This document shows positions 44,626-52,552 of a DNA stretch of 64,000 bases, piece by piece. The notes under the pieces are model-generated. The model ran no database searches, was not told where the DNA came from, and worked only from the letters and a program-made list of their open reading frames with translations. Every line of letters begins with the position of its first letter. Position 1 is the stretch's first letter. The DNA is taken from the NCBI GenBank assembly GCA_963668115.1, contig OY764147.1:1798001-1862000 (forward strand), written 5' to 3'. This DNA is from Plut-88900 sp963668115 (lineage in GTDB: Bacteria; Chloroflexota; Dehalococcoidia; Plut-88900). Position numbers and translations under genes: made by a program.

Positions 44626-44662
44626 GGGGCATACTCATGTGCGTTGCCCATGAGTATGCCCC
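44626..44662. repeat. 14-bp perfect inverted repeat (hairpin)
   Basis: GGGGCATACTCATG (44626-44639) and its exact complement (44649-44662) surround a 9-nt loop. On the minus strand it is followed by TGTTCTTCTCTC, so it could terminate the tRNA-Asn transcript. The U-run is imperfect, and a protein-binding palindrome is the alternative. The rest of 44443-44786 shows nothing else. Confidence 0.6.
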
Positions 44663-44786
44663 TGGTTCAGTACTGGAGAGAGAACACCGCCCTACTCCAG
44701 CCCAGATTCCTCGCGGGGCATCGGAATGACAGTGCATTGGTGCGTAGGGCTGGCAAGGGTGGGAGGCGAGTTAGCGCTCTAAACGT

Positions 44787-44861
44787 TGGCTCCCCGAGCA
44801 GGACTCGAACCTGCAGCCTAGCGGTTAACAGCCGCCCGCTCTACCATTGAGCTATCGGGGA
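44787..44861 (-). tRNA. tRNA-Asn (GUU anticodon)
   Basis: Minus-strand cloverleaf: acceptor TCCCCGA/TCGGGGA, D arm GCTC...GAGC, anticodon loop CTGTTAA giving GTT, and T arm CAGG-TTCGAGT-CCTG. CCA is encoded at the 3' end. Confidence 0.95.
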
Positions 44862-44883
44862 TCGGGTAGATTATACAACCACA

Positions 44884-46119
44884 ATGCAGCAATCGCGAGT
44901 CGACATTCATCCCGGACGGATTACGTTAGCGGCGGTTATAGCGTCGGCGTGTTTGATATCTCTTATCGGGTTCGGGATCCGGGCGAGCTTCGGCTTGTAC
45001 CTGGAGCCGATGACGGTAGCGAATGGGTGGAGCCGGGAGACGTTTTCGCTGGCGATGGCGATCCAGAACCTGTTGTGGGGTATCGGGTTGCCGGTGGCCG
45101 GGGCGATTGCCGACCGGTTCGGGACGGCGAAGGTGATAGCGCTGGGGGCGGTAATCTACGCAGCCGGGGTGGCGGGGATGGCGATGTCGGGGAGCGGGGT
45201 GGCGTTGCATTTGACGGGAGGGGTCATGGTGGGCGTTGGAGTGGCTTTCTGCTCATTCTCGCTGGTGCTGGCGGCCATGGCGCGAATTATCGGGCCGGAG
45301 CGGAGGTCATTGGCGTTAGGGCTCGGGACTGCGGCGGGGTCGCTTGGGCAAGTCGTGTTTTCTCCCATCAACCAGGCATTGATATCCCAATACGGCTGGT
45401 ATGACTCCCTGATAATAATGTCGGTCGTTTCACTGGTGCTGATCCCGTTGGCTTTCAGCCTTAGAGGGGGGTCGGGGGGAAGAGGGGAGCCGGTGTCTAA
45501 CCAAGGGTTGGGAAATGCCCTGGGCGAGGCTGTCAGTCACCGGAGCTACCTGCTGCTAACGGCAGGCTTTTTCGTCTGCGGGTTCCACGTTGCGTTCATT
45601 ACCGTGCATTTCCCGACGTATGTCACGGACCTCGGCCTACCGGCTCGGGCAGGGGCCTATGCACTTTCGATAGTGGGACTGTTCAACATTCTGGGTTCAC
45701 TCATGTCGGGTGCTTTCGGGCAACGACACTCCAAGAAAGTAGGACTCTCGACCATCTACTTCAGCCGCTCGTTGGTAATCCTCGGACTTCTGCTTGCGCC
45801 GGCCAACGAGCTGACCATTTACGTCTTCGCGGCGTCAATGGGGCTGCTCTGGCTGTCGACCGTGCCCTTGACCACGGGGATTGTGGCGCAGATATTCGGG
45901 CTCAAGTTTATGGCGACCCTGTTCGGGATCGTCTTCCTGAGCCACCAGCTCGGGAGCTTTATTGGGGTGTGGCTGGGTGGGGTGCTCTATGACCGAACGG
46001 GTTCTTATGATGCTATGTGGTGGGCGGGAGTCGGCTTCGGATTATTTGCTGCGATCGTGCATCTTCCGATCAATGACAGCCCACTTCATCGGCTGCGCCT
46101 GGCTCGGGCGGAAGGGTAG
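44884..46119 (+). CDS. MFS transporter
   Basis: 411 aa with about 12 hydrophobic segments. The loop 2-3 motif is AGAIADRFGTAKVIALG; the N-terminal helix is ASACLISLIGFGIRASFG, resembling monocarboxylate/oxalate-type MFS carriers. The central loop (RGGSGGRGEPVSNQG) is short. An AT-rich box (TTATAC) lies ten bases before the ATG without a ribosome binding site, so the mRNA may be leaderless. The substrate is probably an organic acid anion, by family resemblance only. Confidence 0.88.
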   Translation: MQQSRVDIHPGRITLAAVIASACLISLIGFGIRASFGLYLEPMTVANGWSRETFSLAMAIQNLLWGIGLPVAGAIADRFGTAKVIALGAVIYAAGVAGMAMSGSGVALHLTGGVMVGVGVAFCSFSLVLAAMARIIGPERRSLALGLGTAAGSLGQVVFSPINQALISQYGWYDSLIIMSVVSLVLIPLAFSLRGGSGGRGEPVSNQGLGNALGEAVSHRSYLLLTAGFFVCGFHVAFITVHFPTYVTDLGLPARAGAYALSIVGLFNILGSLMSGAFGQRHSKKVGLSTIYFSRSLVILGLLLAPANELTIYVFAASMGLLWLSTVPLTTGIVAQIFGLKFMATLFGIVFLSHQLGSFIGVWLGGVLYDRTGSYDAMWWAGVGFGLFAAIVHLPINDSPLHRLRLARAEG

Positions 46120-46251
46120 CCCGGAATTCAGCGTATGCGGGAAGGCTCCTCGTCCCGGAATGGACGCTCCTGCCTTATACTACCCAAAACTATGGATTTC
46201 CGAGCCTGGATAATGGATCTCGGGAGTCGATAATCTTCGTGAGGTGACCGA

Positions 46252-47028
46252 ATGAGCCACGAATACATCATCGCCGAGCAGCGAGGTCGAGTGGGGATAA
46301 TAACCTTCAACCGGCCCGACCGGCTGAACGCCATGATCCCCGAGATGGGTGCGGAGGTAAGGACTCAGTTGGAGGAATGGGAGAAGGACGACTCAGTGGG
46401 GGCAATTGTGCTCACCGGGGCGGGTCGGGCGTTCTGCTCGGGGGCGGACATTTCTAACTTTGAAAACCAGATCTCCTCCCCCGACAGCAACTCTCCTGAC
46501 GAAAGAGACCAATGGTACCTGTCGCTGCGCGCTATGCCGAAACCGACCATAGCCGCCATAAACGGGGTGGCGGTCGGGCTGGGAATTACATGCACGCTGC
46601 TTTGCGACATCAGGCTCGCTGCAGAAGATGCCAGGCTTTCGTTCAGGTTTGTGAGACTAGGGCTCACGCCGGAGCTCGGGAGTACGCACACACTACCCAG
46701 GCTTATAGGTTTAGAGCGGGCCAACGAGGTGATGTTGACGGGACGATTCTTCACGGGACAAGAGGCGAAAGAGATGGGGATGGTGCTGGAGGTCTACCCC
46801 AAGGAAGAAGTTGGGGAGCGGGCAGTTGAACTGGCACAAAGCATTGCCGAGGCGCCGATCTGGCAACTAGCCGAGACAAAGCGGATGCTGCGAGACAACC
46901 CGATTGCCCATGACTTCAGGAAGATAGACATGGAGGAGTCGGGGGTGTTCAGGAAGGCGATGGGAACGGTGGAGCACAGCGAAGCCATAACAGCGTTTCG
47001 GGAAAAGAGAGACCCGAAATTCCATTGA
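46252..47028 (+). CDS. Enoyl-CoA hydratase/isomerase (crotonase family)
   Basis: 258 aa. It starts MSHEYIIAEQRGRVGIITFNRPDRLNAM and has the oxyanion-hole segments GAGRAFCSGADISNFE and AAINGVAVGLGITCTLLCDIRLA, then ELGSTHTLPRLIG. A Glu near the second catalytic position is seen in LTPELGS, where one of the two usual hydratase glutamates sits; the other is less clear, so isomerase activity is possible. GAGGTGA precedes the ATG. Neighbouring amidohydrolase, MFS and MaoC genes fit degradation of organic acids through CoA esters. Confidence 0.88.
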   Translation: MSHEYIIAEQRGRVGIITFNRPDRLNAMIPEMGAEVRTQLEEWEKDDSVGAIVLTGAGRAFCSGADISNFENQISSPDSNSPDERDQWYLSLRAMPKPTIAAINGVAVGLGITCTLLCDIRLAAEDARLSFRFVRLGLTPELGSTHTLPRLIGLERANEVMLTGRFFTGQEAKEMGMVLEVYPKEEVGERAVELAQSIAEAPIWQLAETKRMLRDNPIAHDFRKIDMEESGVFRKAMGTVEHSEAITAFREKRDPKFH

Positions 47029-47108
47029 CAACCACTAGCATATTTCGCCATCAGGCATTTCGCGTGAAACGATAATCTCAGGTCCAAAGATGCACGGAGG
47101 GATACACC

Positions 47109-48269
47109 ATGGGCTACGAAATTATCTCGGCCGACACTCACCTGGACCTTCGCTGGCTTCCCCATGATCTCTTCGTCTCCCGTGCGCCTGAGGCATTCAA
47201 ACCACGTATGCCTCGGGTGGAAACGCTGGAACGCGGCCAGTATTGGTTCGTCCAAGGGGAGGAGTTCTGTGCCGTAGGCTCCGACAGCGCAGGTGTCCGC
47301 GAGGGGCAAGAATACGCGCCCGGTGAATCGCTTCACCTGGACCGCATGGCGGAGGTGGGATTTTTCGACGGGGTATCCGAAGGCATATATCATCCCGTTG
47401 ACCCCGATCTGCGCGTCAAAGACCAGGAGATAGACGGCATTGATGCGGAGGTCATTTATGGCATTCTCGGGATTGCGGGAGGAATGCACGTAACGCCGGG
47501 CACCGAGGCCGACACCCTCACCGCAACCTACGACATCTACAACGAGTATGTCGCAGGGCTCATCAAGGGATACGAACCTAGAATGGCGGCCCTGGCATGC
47601 ATCACGTGCCACGATCCCAAGGTCTCGGCTCGGCAACTGCGCACTGCGGCGGAGCTGGGGCTGAAAGGGGCCGAGCTAAACGTCTCCCAGATGACCAAGC
47701 CAATCTACCATCAGGACTGGAACGTGCTTTGGAACACCGCAGCGGAATGTGAAATGCCCATCTCCTTTCACACACTGGGGTTGAAGCACGCAAAGGTCGA
47801 CCCCGCCGAATCAAAGCGCTACGAGTGGGTGGATACGGGGCTCGTATACATCCTGTTCCAGCTCTCTGGAGCAGAGTTCCTGGTGAGCATCCTGTTGTCG
47901 GGGGCGTGCGAGAGACACCCGGATTTCAATTTTGTTCTGGGCGAATGCGGAATAGGGTGGCTGCCCTACGTGCTGGAGCGCACCGACAACGAGTACAAGG
48001 ACCGTCTATTCCACATCGGCCTTCCACATGCGCCCTCAGAGTACTGGAGGCGCCAGGGATATTCGACGTTCCAACAGGAATACGTGTCGTTGGACCAGGT
48101 GGAGCGAATAGGGGTGGACAACATCATGTGGGGTTCCGACTATCCTCACCAGGACGGGGTCTTCCCGGACAGCCGGAAGGCCATAGAAGAAGGGCTGGGT
48201 CACTTGCCGGAGGATGTGAGACGGAAGATTGTGTGTGAGAACACTGGTCGGGTGTACAGGTTTAACTAG
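47109..48269 (+). CDS. Amidohydrolase family protein (amidohydrolase-2)
   Basis: 386 aa. SADTHLDLRWLP at the N-terminus, ISFHTLGLKH centrally, ECGIGWLPYVLERTD, and WGSDYPHQDGVFPDS before the terminal YRFN. GGAGGG lies before the ATG. It is related to the array at 8.5-13 kb but substantially diverged, with a different N-terminal half. It is 80 bases downstream of the crotonase gene on the same strand and may be co-transcribed with it. Confidence 0.9.
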   Translation: MGYEIISADTHLDLRWLPHDLFVSRAPEAFKPRMPRVETLERGQYWFVQGEEFCAVGSDSAGVREGQEYAPGESLHLDRMAEVGFFDGVSEGIYHPVDPDLRVKDQEIDGIDAEVIYGILGIAGGMHVTPGTEADTLTATYDIYNEYVAGLIKGYEPRMAALACITCHDPKVSARQLRTAAELGLKGAELNVSQMTKPIYHQDWNVLWNTAAECEMPISFHTLGLKHAKVDPAESKRYEWVDTGLVYILFQLSGAEFLVSILLSGACERHPDFNFVLGECGIGWLPYVLERTDNEYKDRLFHIGLPHAPSEYWRRQGYSTFQQEYVSLDQVERIGVDNIMWGSDYPHQDGVFPDSRKAIEEGLGHLPEDVRRKIVCENTGRVYRFN

Positions 48270-48311
48270 ACTGCCCTGTCAGTGGTGACAGAATATCATG
48301 CTTGTCGTGTG

Positions 48312-48330
48312 ATGATTGCATTGCAATCAT
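48312..48330. promoter_or_regulatory. Operator palindrome of the FitAB-type module
   Basis: ATGATTGCA-T-TGCAATCAT is a perfect 9-bp inverted repeat with a one-base centre, 39 bp before the antitoxin start. Ribbon-helix-helix antitoxins autoregulate through such sites. Confidence 0.7.
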
Positions 48331-48369
48331 TTCAATCTTCGTGCACACTTGCGACCAGGAGGACTGGAC

Positions 48370-48615
48370 GTGGCAAGCATAACCATACGTAACCTAGAAG
48401 AAGATGTGAAGCAGCGACTCCGTATCAGGGCGGCGAAAAATGGCACATCAATGGAGCAAGAAGCTAGAGACATTCTGCGCTGCAGTCTTTATCGGGACAT
48501 TCCGAAAGCAGGGAATCTGGCTGAAGCGATCAGGAGCCGATTCGCGCCGCTTGGAGGTGTGGAACTAGAAATACCACCCAGGGAGCCCATGCCTGAACCT
48601 CCGAGATTCGACTGA
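48370..48615 (+). CDS. FitA/VapB-like ribbon-helix-helix antitoxin
   Basis: 81 aa. The N-terminus ASITIRNLEEDVKQRLRIRAAKNGTSMEQEARDIL is the RHH (Arc/FitA) DNA-binding fold, followed by a flexible Pro-rich tail (EIPPREPMPEPPRFD) that would wrap the toxin. GTG at 48370 was chosen because AGGAGG lies seven bases upstream and the RHH strand begins directly after. It is followed by the PIN toxin with a 10-bp gap. It neutralises the toxin and represses the operon at the palindrome upstream. Confidence 0.88.
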   Translation: MASITIRNLEEDVKQRLRIRAAKNGTSMEQEARDILRCSLYRDIPKAGNLAEAIRSRFAPLGGVELEIPPREPMPEPPRFD

Positions 48616-48625
48616 TGCCAAGGCG

Positions 48626-49045
48626 ATGTTCATTCTAGACACTAACGTAGTGTCAGAGATCATGCGTCCTACGCCAGTTGAGAGGGTCTTTCAATGGATT
48701 GCCCGACAACCAGCAGATGACCTGTTCTTGACGGCTATCAGCGAAGCGGAGTTGCGATACGGAGCAGCCATTCTACCTGAAGGCCATCGCAGGGAGAGAC
48801 TGCTAAATCAGATCGATGCTATGCTCAAGTGGGACTTCGCTGGACGCATTCTTCCGTTCGATAGTGATGCCGCGCAGACTTACGCTGTCATTGCATCAGA
48901 ACGACGTGCATCGGGACTACCGATAAGCCTCGCGGACTGCCAGATTGCTGCAATTGCTCGCTCCACGGGCTCGGCAATCGCTACCAGGGACATCGGTGGC
49001 TTTCAAGGTTGTGGAGTCGAAGTGGTGAACCCGTGGATAGCCTGA
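48626..49045 (+). CDS. FitB/VapC-like PIN-domain toxin
   Basis: 139 aa RNase of the PIN fold. The acidic metal-binding residues are present: Asp5 in ILDTNVVSEIMR, Glu in ISEAELRYGA, Asp in ISLADCQIAA and Asp in ATRDIGGFQG. It is the usual length for FitB/VapC. Known members cut tRNA or other structured RNA when freed from antitoxin. It ends 55 bp before the 3' end of tRNA-Gln. Confidence 0.9.
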   Translation: MFILDTNVVSEIMRPTPVERVFQWIARQPADDLFLTAISEAELRYGAAILPEGHRRERLLNQIDAMLKWDFAGRILPFDSDAAQTYAVIASERRASGLPISLADCQIAAIARSTGSAIATRDIGGFQGCGVEVVNPWIA

Positions 49046-49100
49046 GACAAGGCGCTTCAAATGCAGGCATCCCCCACAGATGCATGGATTGAAGCTAGGT

Positions 49101-49174
49101 TGGCTGCCGAGCCAGGACTCGAACCTGGGCCAAGGGATCCAAAGTCCCGTGTGCTACCACTACACCACTCGGCA
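49101..49174 (-). tRNA. tRNA-Gln (UUG anticodon)
   Basis: Minus-strand cloverleaf: acceptor TGCCGAG/CTCGGCA, anticodon stem GGGAC with loop TTTGGA giving TTG, T arm CCAGG-TTCGAGT-CCTGG, encoded CCA. It reads CAA, and CAG by wobble. Confidence 0.94.
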
Positions 49175-49326
49175 ACAAGGAGTCGGGCTGGAGCCACGAC
49201 CGGATGAAATTATAACCTTACGGGAGTGGAGTCGGGAGCGGGCCAATTGATTGACGCTCGCAGAAGGCGGTGCTAGCATTTGGCCCGGCCCGCACACATC
49301 CCGTTAGAGAGCGTTGCCTTTTCTGC

Positions 49327-49722
49327 ATGAGACCCCTTGAAGAAGCCCAGACCGGCGAAGCGCTTCGGCCCCATTCCTATATTCTCACCCGAGAAATTGC
49401 CCTATTCGCAGCGCGTAATCTGGGCAAGGACTACCTTGAAAAGGACGACTCCGGGCGGGAGGTAGCCCCTGCCTGCGTCACGGACAATGATTACGTCGAC
49501 CTGTGGATATCAGACTTCACGACCAAAGAGGCCGTTCACGCCAAGGCGGAGCATCACTATTTGAACCCGCCGATAGTTGGCAAGCGGCTTGAAGTGACTG
49601 GTCGCATATCGGACAAGTACAACCGAAGAGGTCGGGACTTCCTTGTGCTTGAATCGGAAACGACGGACGAGGACGGCGTGAAGCTGGTCGAGAGCAAGAA
49701 CGTTTTACTCATAGATTTGTAG
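49327..49722 (+). CDS. Hot-dog-fold protein, FAS1-like dehydratase domain
   Basis: 131 aa from the ATG at 49327; a longer frame to 49270 is possible. TREIALFAARNLGKDYLEKDD, the central KAEHHYLNPPIVGKRLEVTGRISDKYNRRGRDFLVLE and the strand pattern fit the single hot-dog domain that usually sits N-terminal to a MaoC partner. Seven bases separate it from the next gene, which carries the catalytic hydratase motif. The two probably form a heteromeric enoyl-CoA-type hydratase. It has weak sequence motifs, so the call relies on context. Confidence 0.72.
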   Translation: MRPLEEAQTGEALRPHSYILTREIALFAARNLGKDYLEKDDSGREVAPACVTDNDYVDLWISDFTTKEAVHAKAEHHYLNPPIVGKRLEVTGRISDKYNRRGRDFLVLESETTDEDGVKLVESKNVLLIDL

Positions 49723-49729
49723 GTGGGAA

Positions 49730-50200
49730 ATGGGAGACTTCAAACCAGGCCAAAGCCTGAAGGACCTCACGCCGGGAAAGGAACTGCCATCCGCGACCCG
49801 AATACTCACGAAAGAGGAAGTGCTGGCCTATACAAACCGGGGAGCGGAATTCGGGGGACGGTCATCGGGCAAGAAGAATATCCACAATGATGAAGAGACG
49901 GCGAAGTCGTATGGGATTCGCGGGGTGGTGGCGGGGGGAATCCAGACAATGCCGTACATCTGGAACCTCTTCCACGAGAACCTGGGGGAAAGCTGGGACA
50001 GGGGCGGGCTGTTGTCCGTAACCTTCACGAATATGGTCTGCGGCGACGATACCCTCGTGACCCGGGCGGTGGTCAGGGAGCCGAAAGAGGGGGAGTCGGA
50101 TGACCGGATTTACTTTGACACCTGGATGGAGAACCAGCTTGGCGAGAAGGTGGTAGTGGGGAAGGCTAGTGTGGCGGGGGAGTCGGGGGGCGCCAACTGA
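49730..50200 (+). CDS. MaoC-like dehydratase domain protein
   Basis: 156 aa. The hydratase-2 motif is recognisable: KNIHNDEETAKSYGIRGVVAGG, with the conserved Asp/His pair (IHND) and the Gly-rich turn. VTFTNMVCGDDTLVTRAVV gives the long hot-dog strands. It lies directly after the smaller hot-dog gene, so a heterodimer acting on (R)-3-hydroxyacyl-CoA or a related CoA ester is likely. The two CaiB-type CoA-transferases 1.1 kb downstream may supply the CoA ester. Confidence 0.85.
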   Translation: MGDFKPGQSLKDLTPGKELPSATRILTKEEVLAYTNRGAEFGGRSSGKKNIHNDEETAKSYGIRGVVAGGIQTMPYIWNLFHENLGESWDRGGLLSVTFTNMVCGDDTLVTRAVVREPKEGESDDRIYFDTWMENQLGEKVVVGKASVAGESGGAN

Positions 50201-50239
50201 TGGATCGAGTCGTAAGATAAGACGGAAAAGGGGTGATGC

Positions 50240-51106
50240 TTGGACATACCTGACTTGGTAACCCCAGAGTTTGTCAGCCTAAAGAAGCACCCAATCCTCA
50301 ACGAAAAGTGGCTCCAAGAAAGGCTGATTGATAACCCTTCCTTACTAGGACTGGGGGACTTAAGCGTCATAAGCAGCGAAAGAATTCAGCCCAGTGGAGG
50401 ACGCCTCGACCTATTGCTTCGAGATGAAGACACATTAACTCGCTATGAAGTGGAAATTCAACTCGGAGCGGTTGATGAGTCCCATATCATCCGGACAATT
50501 GAGTATTGGGACATCGAACGCCGCCGCTATCCACAATACGAGCATAGGGCTGTTATTGTGGCTGAAGATGTAACAAGCAGATTTCTTAATGTCATCTCTC
50601 TCCTCAACGGAGCTATTCCACTAATCGCGATTCAGTTGAAGGGAGTTAAAGTCAACCACGCATTCACATTGATAGCAACGCGCGTAGTCGATCTAGCCAC
50701 GTTAGGCACGGAAGAAGAGGATGAGGGGGACCCTGTAGACCGGGCGTACTGGGAAAGATTGGTTTCTCAGCCTTCCTTGTCGATCATGGACGATATAATA
50801 AAAATGGCAGAAGATGTTCAGTCAGGATTGAACACTAAGTATAACAAGGGATATATCAGCTTAGCATCCAGTAATGGCGCAAGACGTTTCCTGACATTGG
50901 GGCCTCGCAAGAAACCTTATGTGCTTACAGATTGGTATTTCGAGTTGGATAAAGATATAACTGATCAGCTTGATAACGCGGGAATAAAATATGACACCCA
51001 GCTAGGGAGATATCGTCTGTGGGTTTATCAAAACGACGTCAAGCAACACGGAGACATGTTACGTGGTTTTATCGACAAGTCGTTAAAAGCCAGTGTCGTT
51101 CAGTAG
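50240..51106 (+). CDS. Orphan PD-(D/E)XK nuclease-like protein
   Basis: 288 aa. GGRLDLLLRDEDTLTRYEVEIQLG has the order expected of the restriction-endonuclease-like fold (Asp, then Glu-x-Glu, with hydrophobic strands). KHPILNEKWLQERLIDNPSLLGLGDL before it resembles the N-terminal part of NucS/DUF91-type nucleases. The usual catalytic Lys is replaced: EVEIQ rather than ExK. The start is TTG with GGGGTGAT upstream. The gene is visibly more AT-rich than its neighbours and has no methylase or helicase partner, suggesting horizontal acquisition. A defence or repair role is plausible but unproven. Confidence 0.65.
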   Translation: MDIPDLVTPEFVSLKKHPILNEKWLQERLIDNPSLLGLGDLSVISSERIQPSGGRLDLLLRDEDTLTRYEVEIQLGAVDESHIIRTIEYWDIERRRYPQYEHRAVIVAEDVTSRFLNVISLLNGAIPLIAIQLKGVKVNHAFTLIATRVVDLATLGTEEEDEGDPVDRAYWERLVSQPSLSIMDDIIKMAEDVQSGLNTKYNKGYISLASSNGARRFLTLGPRKKPYVLTDWYFELDKDITDQLDNAGIKYDTQLGRYRLWVYQNDVKQHGDMLRGFIDKSLKASVVQ

Positions 51107-51118
51107 CAGAACAAAGGG

Positions 51119-51182
51119 AAGTGCGGCTATGACCGGCGTCCATCCCTTGAGCGGGACGACGTTCCCCGGGCACTCCGCACTT
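51119..51182. repeat. Intergenic inverted repeat, probable terminator or structured element
   Basis: AAGTGCGG (51119-51126) pairs with CCGCACTT (51175-51182) around a 48-nt body that can fold further (GTCC/GGAC). It lies 12 bp after the nuclease-like gene and is followed by an AT-rich stretch rather than a clean T-run. Confidence 0.45.
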
Positions 51183-51343
51183 ACACTTGAAGTTTATTTA
51201 GTGTTTACTTCCTTGTCAAACATTTACTGACATCCTGAGAACTACCTGGAGCATAGCTTAAACATGACAAATCATTACCGGCTTGGTAAGAGGATGATGT
51301 TGGGGAAGGCAAGTATTCCTGCAGGTACTGGAGGTACGGAATA

Positions 51344-52546
51344 GTGGACCGAGCCCTGGAAGGTCTCCGGGTTCTGGACCTGAGCGAAGGTGTCGCCGGG
51401 GGTTATTGCACAAAGCTGTTCGGGTGCCTCGGTGCGGAGGTAATCAAGGTCGAGGACCCGGCAGGAGGCGATATCTCCCGCAGAATGGGACCCTTTTTGG
51501 ACTACCTACCCGACCCCGAAACCAGCGCCACTTATCTCTACCTGAACACGAACAAGAAGAGCATCACGCTGAACCTCTCGACTACCTCTGGCGTGGAGAC
51601 TTTGAAGACGCTGATTCCGTCGGCGGACGTGGTTGTGGAGACATATACGCCCGGGACGATGGAGGAGCGAGGGATGGGATACGAGGTACTGGAGGAAATC
51701 AATCCGGGGGTGGTGCTGACTTCCGTCACGTATTTTGGGCAGACGGGGCCATACAGGAGCTACAAGGGCAACTCTATGGTCGGGTTTGCCCTGACCGGGC
51801 AGATGCACATGACCGGGGAGGCGGACCGGGCGCCGTTGGTCGGGGCGGGGTTTCAGCCGGAGTACACCGCGGGCGTCCACGCCTTCGATGCGGCAATGGC
51901 GGCGCTGTACTGGCGTGACGCCAGTGGGAAGGGCCAGCACGTCGACGTATCCGTGATGGAGGCGATGGCCTACTATCACGAGTTCGCCATTACAACGTGG
52001 ACTCACCTGCATGCGAAGAACATTCGAACAGGGAATGACTATCCGGTCGGGGGGCACCCTCTGACGATGTACGAATGCAAGGACGGATGGGTGTCGATAA
52101 GCAGCGTGATGCCCCATCACAGCGAAAATCTGTTCCTGATGATGGAAAGGGCCGACCTTATAGACGACCCCCGCTTCGCCACGGCAGAGGGGCGTTGGGA
52201 ACACAAGCCGGAATATGACGAGTCCCTGGTAGATTGGCTCATGCAGCACACGATGGACGAGGTTGTTGAGGTGGGGCAGAGTCTCCGCATTCCGGTTACT
52301 TACGTGCCCACCTTCGACGGGCTATTCAAGGACGTACAGTTGAGTGCCCGAGACTATTGGGTGGCACTGGAGCATCCGTTGGCGGGGCGCCAACTCTACG
52401 CCGGCGCACCTTTCAAGATGGATGAGACTCCCTGGCAGGTGACCCGTGCGCCGTTGCTGGGAGAACACAACGAGGACATCTACTGCGGGGACATGGGGTT
52501 GAGCAAAGAGGAGTTGGTGAGACTCCGCGAGCGCAACATCATTTGA
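51344..52546 (+). CDS. CaiB/BaiF family CoA-transferase, first of pair
   Basis: Type III CoA-transferase, 400 aa. ALEGLRVLDLSEGVAGGYCTKLFGCLGAEVIKVEDP is the family N-terminus, and NTNKKSITLNL and GQHVDVSVMEAMAYY are typical. The catalytic Asp expected in this family is part of the conserved central region (ALTGQMHMTGEADRAP). The start is GTG with GGAGG nine bases upstream. It lies six bases before a second CaiB gene; paired genes of this kind often encode a heteromeric enzyme or sequential activities on a dicarboxylic or aromatic acid. Confidence 0.9.
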   Translation: MDRALEGLRVLDLSEGVAGGYCTKLFGCLGAEVIKVEDPAGGDISRRMGPFLDYLPDPETSATYLYLNTNKKSITLNLSTTSGVETLKTLIPSADVVVETYTPGTMEERGMGYEVLEEINPGVVLTSVTYFGQTGPYRSYKGNSMVGFALTGQMHMTGEADRAPLVGAGFQPEYTAGVHAFDAAMAALYWRDASGKGQHVDVSVMEAMAYYHEFAITTWTHLHAKNIRTGNDYPVGGHPLTMYECKDGWVSISSVMPHHSENLFLMMERADLIDDPRFATAEGRWEHKPEYDESLVDWLMQHTMDEVVEVGQSLRIPVTYVPTFDGLFKDVQLSARDYWVALEHPLAGRQLYAGAPFKMDETPWQVTRAPLLGEHNEDIYCGDMGLSKEELVRLRERNII

Positions 52547-52552
52547 GGACTT

